DNA of 64,000 nucleotides from Sphingobium sp. CAP-1 (lineage in GTDB: Bacteria > Pseudomonadota > Alphaproteobacteria > Sphingomonadales > Sphingomonadaceae), in NCBI RefSeq assembly GCF_009720145.1, contig NZ_CP046252.1, positions 2,622,001 through 2,686,000 of the forward strand. Direction: 5' to 3'. The position numbers and the translations under genes are program-made. Under the pieces are notes generated by a model that saw nothing but the letters and a program-made list of their open reading frames with translations, was not told the DNA's origin and did not search any database. Positions 35,278-44,086 of the stretch are shown here, in pieces. Each line of letters starts with the position of its first letter. Position 1 is the stretch's first letter.

Positions 35278-35820
35278 ATGACGGAACGCCCGGTCCCACC
35301 GAAAATGAAGAGTCGCAAGGCGGCGGCCGAGGAGCGCCCGCGCGTCGGCGCGCCGCGCCGGATTTCGGACCTGATGCCCGACATCGGCCGCGCCGCTTTC
35401 CGCAAATTCGGTTTCGTCCAGTCCAGCATCGTCACCCGCTGGGCGGAGATTGTCGGCCCCCATTATGCCGGCGTCAGCGCGCCCGAATCGATCCGTTTCC
35501 CGGTGGGGCAGAAGGCCGGCGGCACGCTGCAACTCACGGTGATGAGCGGCCATGCGCCGATGATCCAGCATGTGCTGCCCGACATTGTCGACCGGGTGAA
35601 CCGCTTCTTCGGCTATGCCGCCGTCGCGAAGGTCGCGATGCGACAGGGCGAGGTCCGCCCGGCCAGCCCCGAACGCCGCCCCCCGCCGCGCAACCTGAAG
35701 CCCATTCCGGTCGAACTGGGTGATTCGCTGCGCGACATTGGCGATCCCGAATTGCGGGCGGTGCTGGAATCGCTGGCCCAGGGGCTTGCCAACAGCAGCG
35801 GCTTGCCGAAGATCAACTAA
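35278..35820 (+). CDS. DUF721 protein, DciA-like helicase loader candidate
   Basis: The 180-residue protein has a basic N terminus and a DUF721 domain (about residues 25-130), including FRKFGFVQSSIVTRWAEIVG and GTLQLTVMSGHAPMIQHV. DUF721 includes DciA, the ancestral loader of the replicative helicase DnaB. It is the first gene on the plus strand, divergent from mutY, and is followed 41 bases later by the first DsbA-like gene. The DUF721 call is firm; the DciA role is based on known family members. Confidence 0.82.
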   Translation: MTERPVPPKMKSRKAAAEERPRVGAPRRISDLMPDIGRAAFRKFGFVQSSIVTRWAEIVGPHYAGVSAPESIRFPVGQKAGGTLQLTVMSGHAPMIQHVLPDIVDRVNRFFGYAAVAKVAMRQGEVRPASPERRPPPRNLKPIPVELGDSLRDIGDPELRAVLESLAQGLANSSGLPKIN

Positions 35821-35861
35821 TTCGGGTCCGGTTCAGCCAGCCCATCTTATGGACAGTCCCT

Positions 35862-36527
35862 ATGAAGAAATATCTGCCGCTTGCCCTGCTTGCCATTCCC
35901 GCCGCGCTGGTCGCCGCGCCCGCCGCCAACTGGGTGAGCCGCGTCACCATCAGCCCGATCGGCGGCCATTATATGGGCAATCCCGCCGCGCCGACCAAGC
36001 TGGTCGAATATGTCAGCTACACCTGTTCGCACTGCGCCCATTTCGTCGGCGAGGCGAGCGCGCCGTTGAAGGCCCAATATGTGAAGGGCGGCAAGGTCGG
36101 GGTCGAGGTGCGCAACGCGGTGCGCGACAAATATGACCTGACCGCCGCCTTGCTCGCCCGCTGCGGTGGACCGGCCCGCTTCATGGGTAATCATGAGGCG
36201 TTGTTCGCCAATCAGAGCGCCTGGATGGAGCAGCTCGAAACCTATGATCGCGATGCGACCAAGCCGACCGATCAGACCGCCGCGCTCAAGGATATCGGGC
36301 AAAAGACCGGCCTCTACGCGCTGATGAACAAGCGCGGCTTCACCAATGCCCAGCTCGACGCCTGCGTCGCCAGCCCGCAATCGATGAAGCAGGTGCTGGC
36401 GATGACCGACGAGGCGTGGAACAAGGTGAAGATCAGCGGCACGCCCGGCTTCACCGTCAACGGCACGCTGGTTCAGGGATCGACCTGGGCCATCGTTCAG
36501 GCCGCATTGCCCGCCGCCGCCCGCTGA
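35862..36527 (+). CDS. Periplasmic DsbA-family thiol oxidoreductase (CSHC active site)
   Basis: The 221-residue protein has an N-terminal signal sequence (about residues 1-22, ending LVAAPAANW) and a thioredoxin-like DsbA fold. Its active site is YTCSHCAHF (Cys55 and Cys58). A cis-Pro is in GTPGFTVNG. It is one of two tandem DsbA-like genes separated by 18 bases. The two differ in export: this one appears soluble in the periplasm and the next is a lipoprotein. They probably introduce or shuffle disulfides in exported proteins. Confidence 0.88.
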   Translation: MKKYLPLALLAIPAALVAAPAANWVSRVTISPIGGHYMGNPAAPTKLVEYVSYTCSHCAHFVGEASAPLKAQYVKGGKVGVEVRNAVRDKYDLTAALLARCGGPARFMGNHEALFANQSAWMEQLETYDRDATKPTDQTAALKDIGQKTGLYALMNKRGFTNAQLDACVASPQSMKQVLAMTDEAWNKVKISGTPGFTVNGTLVQGSTWAIVQAALPAAAR

Positions 36528-36545
36528 TCTACACCCGACTTCAAT

Positions 36546-37304
36546 ATGCCAGTCATCGGAGCCTTGCCCGTCGTGAAAGCCGTTCCTGCTATCGCCTTCA
36601 TCGCCCTCACCCTGACCCTTGCCGCCTGCAACAAGAGCGAGGAAGGCGCCAGGCCGAGCGGTGAACCCGTCGCCGCCGTCGCCGCGCCCGCCGGCACGAG
36701 CTGGTCGCAGACCATCGCCGAAACCCCCGACGGCTATTATCTGATGGGCAATCCCAGCGCCAAGGTGAAGCTGGTCGAGTTCGGCTCCTACACATGCAGC
36801 CATTGCAAGGATTTCGCCGCCGAAGCGTCGGAGGAGATCAGGAAGATCGTCGACACCGGCAAGATGAGCTTCGAATTCCGCCCCTATCTGCGCGACCCGA
36901 TCGACCTGTCGAGCGCGCTGCTCGCCCGTTGCGGCGGCAAGGACATCTTCTACCCGCTGTCCGAACAGTTTTTCGCGAACCAGAGCGCGATGTTCGAAAA
37001 GGTGCAGGGCAATGACGCCGCGTTCAAGGCGGTCGAGCAGATGGCGCCGGCGCAGCGCCCCGGTGCGATCGCCCAGATTGCGGGCCTGATCGAATTTGCG
37101 CAGCAGCGCGGCATTTCCGCCGATCAGGCGAAACAATGCCTGGCCGACACTGGCGCCGCGACCCGGCTGGCCAAGGGTGTGGAGGCGGCCAACAGCCAAT
37201 ATAATATTTCGGGCACGCCGACCTTCGTGCTGAACGGCGTGGTGGTGGAAAACACCGCCACCTGGGCGACGCTCCAGCCCAAGCTCAAGGAAGCGGGTCT
37301 CTGA
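36546..37304 (+). CDS. DsbA-family thioredoxin-like lipoprotein (CSHC active site)
   Basis: The 252-residue protein has a hydrophobic N terminus ending in the lipobox LAAC (Cys28), a short charged/Pro-rich linker, then a DsbA fold. The active site is YTCSHCKDF (Cys84 and Cys87), and the cis-Pro loop is GTPTFVLNG. It is paralogous to the preceding gene and probably co-transcribed with it. Anchoring by lipid suggests a membrane-bound partner in the same thiol system. A GTG a few codons later is an alternative start. Confidence 0.85.
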   Translation: MPVIGALPVVKAVPAIAFIALTLTLAACNKSEEGARPSGEPVAAVAAPAGTSWSQTIAETPDGYYLMGNPSAKVKLVEFGSYTCSHCKDFAAEASEEIRKIVDTGKMSFEFRPYLRDPIDLSSALLARCGGKDIFYPLSEQFFANQSAMFEKVQGNDAAFKAVEQMAPAQRPGAIAQIAGLIEFAQQRGISADQAKQCLADTGAATRLAKGVEAANSQYNISGTPTFVLNGVVVENTATWATLQPKLKEAGL

Positions 37305-37346
37305 TTGGCGCAGGGGGGGCTGATATCGGCGCGGTGGCATAGGAAG

Positions 37347-37370
37347 GCCGGGGCGGCACGCTGCCCCGGC
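37347..37370 (+). other. Perfect GC hairpin just upstream of the smc start codon
   Basis: GCCGGGGC-N8-GCCCCGGC forms an 8-bp perfect stem (37347-37354 and 37363-37370) ending eight bases before the GTG of smc. There is no T-run, so it is not a classical terminator. It could limit read-through from the dsb genes or hinder initiation at smc. Confidence 0.4.
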
Positions 37371-37378
37371 GCGATTCC

Positions 37379-40300
37379 GTGCAGATAAAGCGCCTCAAGC
37401 TCTCCGGCTTCAAAAGCTTCGTCGATGCGACGGAGTTGCGGATCGAACCGGGCCTGACCGGCATTGTCGGTCCCAATGGCTGCGGCAAGTCCAACCTGCT
37501 GGAGGCGATCCGCTGGGTGATGGGCGAATCCAGCGCCAAATCCATGCGCGGCGGCGGCATGGAGGATGTGATCTTCGCCGGCACCGCCACCCGCCCGCAG
37601 CGCGACTTTGCCGAAGTGTCGCTGCTGACCGTGCAGGAACAGGGCGAGCTTTTCTCCGCCGTCGATGTCGGTGCGGACGGCGAACTGGAAGTCACCCGCC
37701 GGATCGAACGCGGCGCGGGCAGCGCGTACCGCGCCAATGGCCGGGACGTTCGGGCCAAGGATGTGGCGCTGATCTTCGCCGACGCCGCCACCGGGCCGCA
37801 TAGCCCGGCGCTGGTCAGTCAGGGCCGCATCGCCGCCGTCATCGCCGCGCGGCCGCAGGAACGGCGCGCCATGCTGGAGGAGGCGGCTGGCATCGCCGGC
37901 CTGCATGTCCGGCGCAAGGATGCCGAACAGAAGCTCCGCGCGGCGGAGGCCAATCTGGCCCGGCTCGACGAAATATTGCTCGACATGGACGCGCGCGGCA
38001 ACGCCCTGCGCCGGCAGGCGAAGGCGGCCGAGCGCTATATCCGCCTGTCCGAACAGATACGGGTCGCCGAAGCCCGCACTCTCTTCGCGCGCTGGCGCGA
38101 GGCCAATGCCAGCGCCGAAGCGGCGCGCGCCGAAGCGAAGCAGGCCGACGCCGCCGTCTCCGCCGCGCAGGAAGGGCAGCTCGCCGCCGCCGCCCATTCG
38201 CAGGCCGCCATCGCCGCGCTGGCCGACCGGCGCGCTGCCGCGCAGACTGCGCGCGACGCCGCGAATGAGGCGGGCCATCGCCTTGCCGCGCTGCGCACCG
38301 AGCGGGAGTCGGTGGTGCGCCGCCTTGCCGATCTGGCCCAGCAGGCCGGCCGGCTGGAGGAGGATCGCGCGCGCGAAGGCACGCTCGCCAATGACGCCGC
38401 CGAGGCGATCGCCCGGCTGACGGCCGAGGTCGCAACGCTGAAAGGCCGCATCGCCGACACCGAACAGCGGCTGCCCGATTTCGTTGCGCGCATCGCCGCC
38501 GCCGAGGCCGGCGCGCGCGACGCCGAACTGGATCTGGCGAAAGCGATGGCGAAGCAGGCGGCCGAACAGGCAGAACTGCGCGTCGCCGAAGCCGCGCTCG
38601 CCGCCGCGCGCAGCCGGCTCGACCGGGCCGAGCGCGATGTGGCGCGGCTTGCCGCCGAAGCCGGCGCGCTGCCCGATGCCGCGCCGCTGGAGGCGCAGCG
38701 GACGGCGGCGCTCGCTGCGCAGGCGCAGGCCGGTGCGGATCGTGACGCCGCCGAAGCGGCGATTCAGGCGGCCGATGCCGATCGCCAGTCCGCCGCCGAA
38801 GCGCGCGCCGCCGCCGAGGCCGAACTGGCGTCCACCCGCGCCGCGCTCGCCGCGCTCGACAGCGAAGCGGCGGCGCTGAAGCGCGCCATCGACAGCGGCG
38901 CGGCCGGCAAGGCGCGCGCGCTCGATCAGGTGAAGGCCGCGCCCGGCTATGAACGGGCGCTCGCCGCTGCATTGGGCGACGATCTGGAAGCGCCGGTCGG
39001 GGCGGAGGGCAAGCGCCGCTGGGCCGGAGCCGATCCGCTGCCCGCCGATCCCGCCCTCCCGGCTGGCGCGACTGCGCTCGCCGCCCATGTCAGCGCGCCG
39101 CCGCAACTCGCCCGCCGACTGGCGCAGGTGGCGGTGGCGCAGAGCGATGACGGCCAGCCGCTTGGCGTCGGCCAGCGACTGGTCACGCTCGACGGCCGGA
39201 TGCGCCGCTGGGACGGCTATGTCGCGCTGGAAGGCGGCGCGGCGGCGGCCGAGCGGCTGATCCGGCTCAACCGGCTGGAGGCGATCGCCGCCGCCCGCCC
39301 CGCCGCCCAGGCCGAGGTGGAAAGCGCCGCCGCCGCGCAGGAAGGCGCCCGGACGCGTGAGCAGGCGGCGGCCCAGACGCTCGCCGCCGGTCGCGCCGCG
39401 CTGTCGCAGGCCGACCAGCGTCTGCGCGCCGCATTGCGCGCCGCCGATGAGGCGACCACCGCGCTGGAGCGGCTCGCCGGCCGGCGCGAGGGGATAGAGG
39501 AGAGGCTGGCCGAGGCGCGCCGTGATCGCGCCGCCGCGCAGGCTGAACATGACAAGGCCGGGACGGCGCGCGCCGCCGTTCCCGATGGCGCGGAAACCCG
39601 CGCGCTGGTCGCGATGCTGGTGCAGGCCAGCGACAAGGCCCGCGCCGCCGTCAGCCAGTTACAGGCCGATCAGGCGCTGGCCGATCGTGCGCTGGGCAGC
39701 GACCGGGAGAGACAAGCCGCCGCCGACGCCGAAGCCAGGGGCTGGCGCGCGCGCGCGGGCGAGGCGGCCCGGCGGATCGCCGCCATGGTCGATCGCGCCG
39801 ACGCGATCGCGACCGAACGCGCCGGAATCGAGGCGCAGCCCGATCAACTGGCGCAGGCTATCGCCGACCTCAGCGCGTCGGGCAGCGCGCTCAGCGCCGC
39901 CGCCGATCAGGCGCGCCGCGCCGAACAGGAGGCGGAAGCCACGCTGCGCGCCACCGAAGCCCGGTCGGCGCAGGCCGGCGAGATGCTCGCCGCCGCGCGC
40001 GAAGCCCGCGCCACCGCCGTCGCCCGCGCCGAGGCGGCCGACGAACGGCGGATCGAGACGAACCGCCTGTCGGGCGAGCGCTTCGAATGTCCGCCGCCGG
40101 TGCTGCCCGAAAGGCTGGGCTTCGCCAGCGCCGATATCCGTATCGCCCAGACCGAACAGGGGGAGCATGACCGTTTCGTCGCCGAACGCGAGCGGATCGG
40201 TCCGGTCAATCTGGTCGCCGCGCAGGAACTGGAGGAACTGGAAGCCACGCAGGCGACGATGCGCGCCGAAAGCGCCGAACTGACGCAGGCGATCAACCAG

Positions 40301-40822
40301 TTGCGCGGATCGATCGGCAGCCTGAACCGCGAAGGGCGCCAGCGTCTGCTCGCCGCGTTCGAGGCGGTCGACGGCCATTTCCGTCGCCTCTTCACCACCC
40401 TGTTCAATGGCGGGCAGGCGCATCTGGAACTGATCGACAGCGACGATCCGCTGGAGGCGGGGCTGGAGATCATGGCCCAGCCGCCGGGCAAGAAGCTGGC
40501 CGCGCTGACCCTGTTGTCGGGCGGCGAACAGGCGCTGACCGCCGTGGCGCTGATCTTCGGCCTGTTCCTGACCAATCCCGCGCCGATCTGCGTGCTGGAC
40601 GAGGTCGACGCGCCGCTGGACGACGCCAATGTCGAACGTTTCTGCGACCTGCTCGACGCGATGGTGGGGCAGACCGACACCCGCTATCTGATCGTCACCC
40701 ATAATGCCGTCAGCATGGCGCGGATGCACCGGCTGTTCGGCGTCACCATGGTCGAACGCGGCGTCAGCCGGCTCGTCTCGGTCAACCTCCACGGCGCGGA
40801 GGCGCTGCTGGCGGCGGAGTGA
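37379..40822 (+). CDS. smc: Chromosome segregation protein SMC
   Basis: The 1,147-residue protein has Walker A GPNGCGKSN (residues 31-39), long Ala/Arg/Glu-rich coiled coils, a central hinge, and a C-terminal head. The signature LSGGEQ is near 1046 and Walker B VLDEVDAP near 1072. SMC condenses and segregates the chromosome with ScpA and ScpB. The start is a GTG, giving MQIKRLKLSGFKSF, the usual N terminus. No good Shine-Dalgarno sequence precedes it, and a stable hairpin lies just upstream. The extreme Ala content of the coiled coil reflects high GC. Confidence 0.95.
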   Translation: MQIKRLKLSGFKSFVDATELRIEPGLTGIVGPNGCGKSNLLEAIRWVMGESSAKSMRGGGMEDVIFAGTATRPQRDFAEVSLLTVQEQGELFSAVDVGADGELEVTRRIERGAGSAYRANGRDVRAKDVALIFADAATGPHSPALVSQGRIAAVIAARPQERRAMLEEAAGIAGLHVRRKDAEQKLRAAEANLARLDEILLDMDARGNALRRQAKAAERYIRLSEQIRVAEARTLFARWREANASAEAARAEAKQADAAVSAAQEGQLAAAAHSQAAIAALADRRAAAQTARDAANEAGHRLAALRTERESVVRRLADLAQQAGRLEEDRAREGTLANDAAEAIARLTAEVATLKGRIADTEQRLPDFVARIAAAEAGARDAELDLAKAMAKQAAEQAELRVAEAALAAARSRLDRAERDVARLAAEAGALPDAAPLEAQRTAALAAQAQAGADRDAAEAAIQAADADRQSAAEARAAAEAELASTRAALAALDSEAAALKRAIDSGAAGKARALDQVKAAPGYERALAAALGDDLEAPVGAEGKRRWAGADPLPADPALPAGATALAAHVSAPPQLARRLAQVAVAQSDDGQPLGVGQRLVTLDGRMRRWDGYVALEGGAAAAERLIRLNRLEAIAAARPAAQAEVESAAAAQEGARTREQAAAQTLAAGRAALSQADQRLRAALRAADEATTALERLAGRREGIEERLAEARRDRAAAQAEHDKAGTARAAVPDGAETRALVAMLVQASDKARAAVSQLQADQALADRALGSDRERQAAADAEARGWRARAGEAARRIAAMVDRADAIATERAGIEAQPDQLAQAIADLSASGSALSAAADQARRAEQEAEATLRATEARSAQAGEMLAAAREARATAVARAEAADERRIETNRLSGERFECPPPVLPERLGFASADIRIAQTEQGEHDRFVAERERIGPVNLVAAQELEELEATQATMRAESAELTQAINQLRGSIGSLNREGRQRLLAAFEAVDGHFRRLFTTLFNGGQAHLELIDSDDPLEAGLEIMAQPPGKKLAALTLLSGGEQALTAVALIFGLFLTNPAPICVLDEVDAPLDDANVERFCDLLDAMVGQTDTRYLIVTHNAVSMARMHRLFGVTMVERGVSRLVSVNLHGAEALLAAE

Positions 40823-40842
40823 TTTTGTAGTTACGGAAATAG

Positions 40843-40871
40843 TTGACCGATATTCGTCGTTACATTAATGT
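40843..40871 (+). promoter_or_regulatory. Promoter and palindromic operator of the BrnTA toxin-antitoxin pair
   Basis: TTGACC (40843-40848), a 17-base spacer and TAATGT (40866-40871) lie 70 bases before brnT. A perfect 10-bp palindrome ACATTAATGT (40862-40871) covers the -10. BrnA-type antitoxins autorepress their promoter, so this palindrome is the natural operator candidate. Confidence 0.5.
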
Positions 40872-40903
40872 CTGCGTAGATACCGGCTCAAGGCGCATGA
40901 GTG

Positions 40904-40930
40904 CCTCCGGTGCGCTTCAACGCACGGAGG
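40904..40930 (+). other. Hairpin sequestering the brnT ribosome-binding site
   Basis: CCTCCGGTGCG and CGCACGGAGG pair, with one bulged G, around the loop CTTCAA. The GGAGG of the 3' arm (40926-40930) is the Shine-Dalgarno sequence ten bases before the brnT ATG. Folding would hide it and lower toxin translation. Confidence 0.5.
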
Positions 40931-40940
40931 GACAGGCGTC

Positions 40941-41213
40941 ATGAAAATAGCTTTCGACCCCGCCAAGCGGCAAATAACGCTGGCGGAAAGAGGGTTGGAT
41001 TTCGCCGATGCCGGGCAGATTTTTGAAGGGCCGATCTTTACGAGGGAGGATGACAGATATGTCTATCCCGAACCTCGATTTCAGACTTTTGGCCTGATGA
41101 ACGACCGCCTCGTGATGTTGGTGTGGACGCCGACGGAAGAGGGGTTACGGGTCATCTCGATGAGGAAATGCAATGATCGAGAACAGAAAGCCTATGCCCG
41201 CAGACTGGGATGA
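40941..41213 (+). CDS. brnT: BrnT family type II toxin (ribonuclease)
   Basis: The 90-residue protein starts MKIAFDPAKRQITLAERGLDF and ends with VISMRKCNDREQKAY, the typical BrnT pattern. BrnT is a small ribonuclease that inhibits translation until bound by BrnA. The gene overlaps brnA by 41 bases and precedes it, as usual for this family. Translation is probably restrained by the hairpin covering its ribosome-binding site. Confidence 0.9.
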   Translation: MKIAFDPAKRQITLAERGLDFADAGQIFEGPIFTREDDRYVYPEPRFQTFGLMNDRLVMLVWTPTEEGLRVISMRKCNDREQKAYARRLG

Positions 41214-41451
41214 TGACGACATCCCGGAATGGACGGAGGAGATGTTCGATCAGGCCGAATTTCGGATTGGCGACAAGGTTGTTCGGCCCGGCATCGGCGC
41301 CATTGCGAGGCCCGGTCGTCCCAAGTCCGACGATCCCAAGCAGCAAGTGACGCTGCGTCTCGACCGCGCTGTGCTGGACGCCTTTCGTGCGACCGGCCCC
41401 GGCTGGCAGAGCCGCATCAATGCGGAGTTGCGCAAGGCGCTCGGCCTGTAA
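41173..41451 (+). CDS. brnA: BrnA family antitoxin
   Basis: The 92-residue protein has an acidic N-terminal half (DWDDDDIPEWTEEMFDQA) and a C-terminal ribbon-helix-helix segment (QQVTLRLDRAVLDAFRATGPGWQSRINAELRKAL), matching BrnA/DUF4415. The C-terminal part should bind the promoter palindrome, and the N-terminal part should bind the toxin. It overlaps brnT by 41 bases, so the two proteins are translationally coupled. Confidence 0.9.
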   Translation: MIENRKPMPADWDDDDIPEWTEEMFDQAEFRIGDKVVRPGIGAIARPGRPKSDDPKQQVTLRLDRAVLDAFRATGPGWQSRINAELRKALGL

Positions 41452-41510
41452 CGCCATCGCCGCGTCACTGGCCCTTGTCGGCGGGCGTCGACCTGCCGCA
41501 GGACAAGGCC

Positions 41511-42620
41511 ATGACCCATCTGCCTCCCTTCGCGCTCGACCATTGGCTGTCCGCCTATGACTTCGCGACCCCGCCCATCGCCTATAATCTGGCGTCCAGC
41601 ACCGGCCCGCGCTGGAGCGTCGCGGATCTGTGCGCGCTGGGTGACGCGCCGCTGGCGATCGACGATGCGGTCCTGAGCTATGCCCCGCCACAGGGTAGCC
41701 CGGCGTTGCGACATGCGATCGCGGCCTTCCATGGCGTCGATGCCGATAGCGTCATCGCCACCACCGGGTCGTCGGAGGCGCTGTCGATCCTCTTCTGCCT
41801 TGGCGCCCGGCCCGGCGCGAATATCGTCTTGCCCGATCCGGGCTATCCCGCCTATGCGGCGGTGGCGCAGGCCTGGGGGCTGTCGCCGCGCTTTTACCGG
41901 CTGGAGCGTGCCGACGGTTTCGCCCAACGGGCGGACGCGATCCTGGCGCAGGTCGATGCCGATACCAGCCTGGTCATCCTCAACACCCCGCACAATCCGA
42001 CCGGCACGGTCATGCCCCGCGACGAGATTGCGGTGCTGGCCGCCGCGCTGGCGACGCGCGGCGTGCCGCTGCTGGTGGATGAAGTCTATCACCCGCTCTA
42101 TTTCACCGCGCCCCAGCCTTCAGCGGCGGGCATTCCCAATGTCATCGTCACCAGCGACCTGTCGAAGGCGCTGTCGCTGCCGGGGCTGCGCACGGGCTGG
42201 CTGATCGACGCGGATGTTGACCGCCGCGCGCGCATGATCGACGCGCGCAGCTATTTCACGATCAGCTCCTCTCCCCTGCTCGAACGGCTCGCCACCCACG
42301 CCCTGACGCATAGCGATGCGATCCTCGACCGGCTGCGCGCGGTGGCGCAGGCGAATATCGCGATGCTCGATGCCCTGGTGGCCGGGTCGAACGGGCGGCT
42401 GGACTGGGTGCGGCCCGATGGCGGGACCACCGCCTTTCCCTGGCTGGCCGACGGGCGCGACAGCCGCCCCTTCTGTCAGGCGCTTGCGGCGCAGGGGGTG
42501 CTGCTCGCGCCCGGCGACTGTTTCGGTCATCCCGCGCATATGCGGCTGGGCTTCGCGCAGCAGGCCGAAGGGTTCGATGTCGCGGCAGGTCGGATTGCGG
42601 CGGCGCTTGCGGCCCTTTAA
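41511..42620 (+). CDS. PLP-dependent aminotransferase, class I/II
   Basis: This fold-type I aminotransferase of about 369 residues has a conserved NTPHNPTG, VDEVYHPLYF, and the PLP lysine in SDLSKALSLPGLRTGW. The ATG at 41511 has AGGA upstream and begins a normal N terminus; a much longer in-frame start would overlap brnA. The substrate is unknown. Its stop overlaps the convergent PLD gene stop by three bases. It is most like small aspartate/aromatic-type transferases. Confidence 0.82.
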   Translation: MTHLPPFALDHWLSAYDFATPPIAYNLASSTGPRWSVADLCALGDAPLAIDDAVLSYAPPQGSPALRHAIAAFHGVDADSVIATTGSSEALSILFCLGARPGANIVLPDPGYPAYAAVAQAWGLSPRFYRLERADGFAQRADAILAQVDADTSLVILNTPHNPTGTVMPRDEIAVLAAALATRGVPLLVDEVYHPLYFTAPQPSAAGIPNVIVTSDLSKALSLPGLRTGWLIDADVDRRARMIDARSYFTISSSPLLERLATHALTHSDAILDRLRAVAQANIAMLDALVAGSNGRLDWVRPDGGTTAFPWLADGRDSRPFCQALAAQGVLLAPGDCFGHPAHMRLGFAQQAEGFDVAAGRIAAALAAL

Positions 42621-44086
42621 CTCCGCCCGAACCAGCCCTTCATCCGGCGGAACAGGCCGCGTTCGCTGATCGGCTCGAACATCTCGTCCGGGCCTTCGGG
42701 GTCCAGCACCTCATGGTCGGCGATCCAGGCCTGCACGTCATTGAGGTCGGGCGTCACATAGGAGCGCAGCGTGCGCCCCGGCTTCTGCCGCAATTCCTCG
42801 ATCCCCGCAATCAGCCCGCGCGCGGCGATCACCGACGCCACCCGCTCGGCGGGCAGGTCGAGATGCTCGGCGATCAGGTCGTCGCGAATCTTCAGGATCG
42901 TCGCCTGCCGCCCGTCATTGGCCGGCAGCGCAGCGTCGATGCAGACATCGCATTCGGTATCCAGACCGAGCGACCGGTTGTTCATGTTGGACGATCCGAC
43001 CCTGATGATCCGGTCATCGACGATCAAGATCTTGGCATGGACATAGATGGGGGCGCCGCGCTGGGTAAAGGGGTGGTAGAGGCGCAGCCGGCCATGTCTG
43101 TCGCGCGCCTTCAGCGCCTCGAACAGCCGCGCGCGCGCCGTGTCCATCGCCTGTTGCTCCAGCCAGCCGTCGGCCTGTTCGGGATTGACGATGACGATGT
43201 CCGGGCCGTCCGGCTCGCCCAGCCGCTTCGCGATCGCCTCGGCGATCTTGCGGGAGGCGAAATATTGGCTCTCGGCATAGATATGCCGCTTCGCCGCCGC
43301 GATCTGGTTCAGATAGAGTTGCTCTATCTCGGCCAGCCCGTCCTGATCGTCCATCTTCGGCGCGGTGCGGGCGATGGCGAGGTCGACCTGTTCGAACTGC
43401 ACCGGCAGCCTGTCGGGCCAGCAATCATAGTCGCCGGAGACAGGCGCGAGTTCCTCGCCCCCCGCGCCGACCCAGCGATTGCGGGCATGATCGCCCAGCG
43501 CCGCCGCGACCGGGCCGCAAAGCGCGGTGGTCGCGTCGTGCCAGGGGCCGTAGGGCGATCCGTCGGGGTGAAGCCGCCCCGGCTCCTCATCGCGATGATG
43601 GCGCGTGTCCCATCGGTCGCCGGTCATGTCGATGCCGCCGCAAAAGGCGAAGCAATCGTCGATCACCACGACTTTCTGATGGTGGGACGCCGCCGGGGGA
43701 TGATGGCCGTCCAGCTTCACGGTGATGCGGGGATGCGCCATCCAGCGCAGCGTGGTGACGAGGTGCGACGGGCGCGTCATCGATTTCATCGCGCCCACGT
43801 CCCAGCGCAGCAGGAAAATTTCCAGCTCCGGCCGCTGTTCGACCAGCCAGCTTATGAAATCGCCGATCACCACCGGCGCGCCATCCTTGGCCTCATCCTC
43901 GCGGATCAGGCTGATCGCGGGATCGAAATCCCATCCGATCAGCATGATGCGGCGCTGCGCCTGCATCATCGCGGCGCGGGCGTGGCGGAAATAGGCGTCG
44001 GCGTCGATGATGACGCTGGCCTTGTCCGCACGCGCGATGCGCCAGCAATCGACGCCCGGTTGCGGCGGCGCGGTTCGGGCGGTCAC
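42617..44086 (-). CDS. Phospholipase D / cardiolipin-synthase-like protein
   Basis: The protein of about 489 residues contains two HKD motifs, SHHQKVVVIDD in the first half and YVHAKILIVDD in the second, with GSSNMNNRSLG after the latter. Family members transfer or hydrolyse phosphatidyl groups at the membrane. The GTG at 44086 forms a GTGA overlap with the stop of ubiA and is preferred to a longer in-frame start inside that gene. Unlike bacterial cardiolipin synthases, it has no evident N-terminal membrane helices, so general phospholipase D activity is as likely. Confidence 0.82.
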   Translation of the reverse strand: MTARTAPPQPGVDCWRIARADKASVIIDADAYFRHARAAMMQAQRRIMLIGWDFDPAISLIREDEAKDGAPVVIGDFISWLVEQRPELEIFLLRWDVGAMKSMTRPSHLVTTLRWMAHPRITVKLDGHHPPAASHHQKVVVIDDCFAFCGGIDMTGDRWDTRHHRDEEPGRLHPDGSPYGPWHDATTALCGPVAAALGDHARNRWVGAGGEELAPVSGDYDCWPDRLPVQFEQVDLAIARTAPKMDDQDGLAEIEQLYLNQIAAAKRHIYAESQYFASRKIAEAIAKRLGEPDGPDIVIVNPEQADGWLEQQAMDTARARLFEALKARDRHGRLRLYHPFTQRGAPIYVHAKILIVDDRIIRVGSSNMNNRSLGLDTECDVCIDAALPANDGRQATILKIRDDLIAEHLDLPAERVASVIAARGLIAGIEELRQKPGRTLRSYVTPDLNDVQAWIADHEVLDPEGPDEMFEPISERGLFRRMKGWFGRS

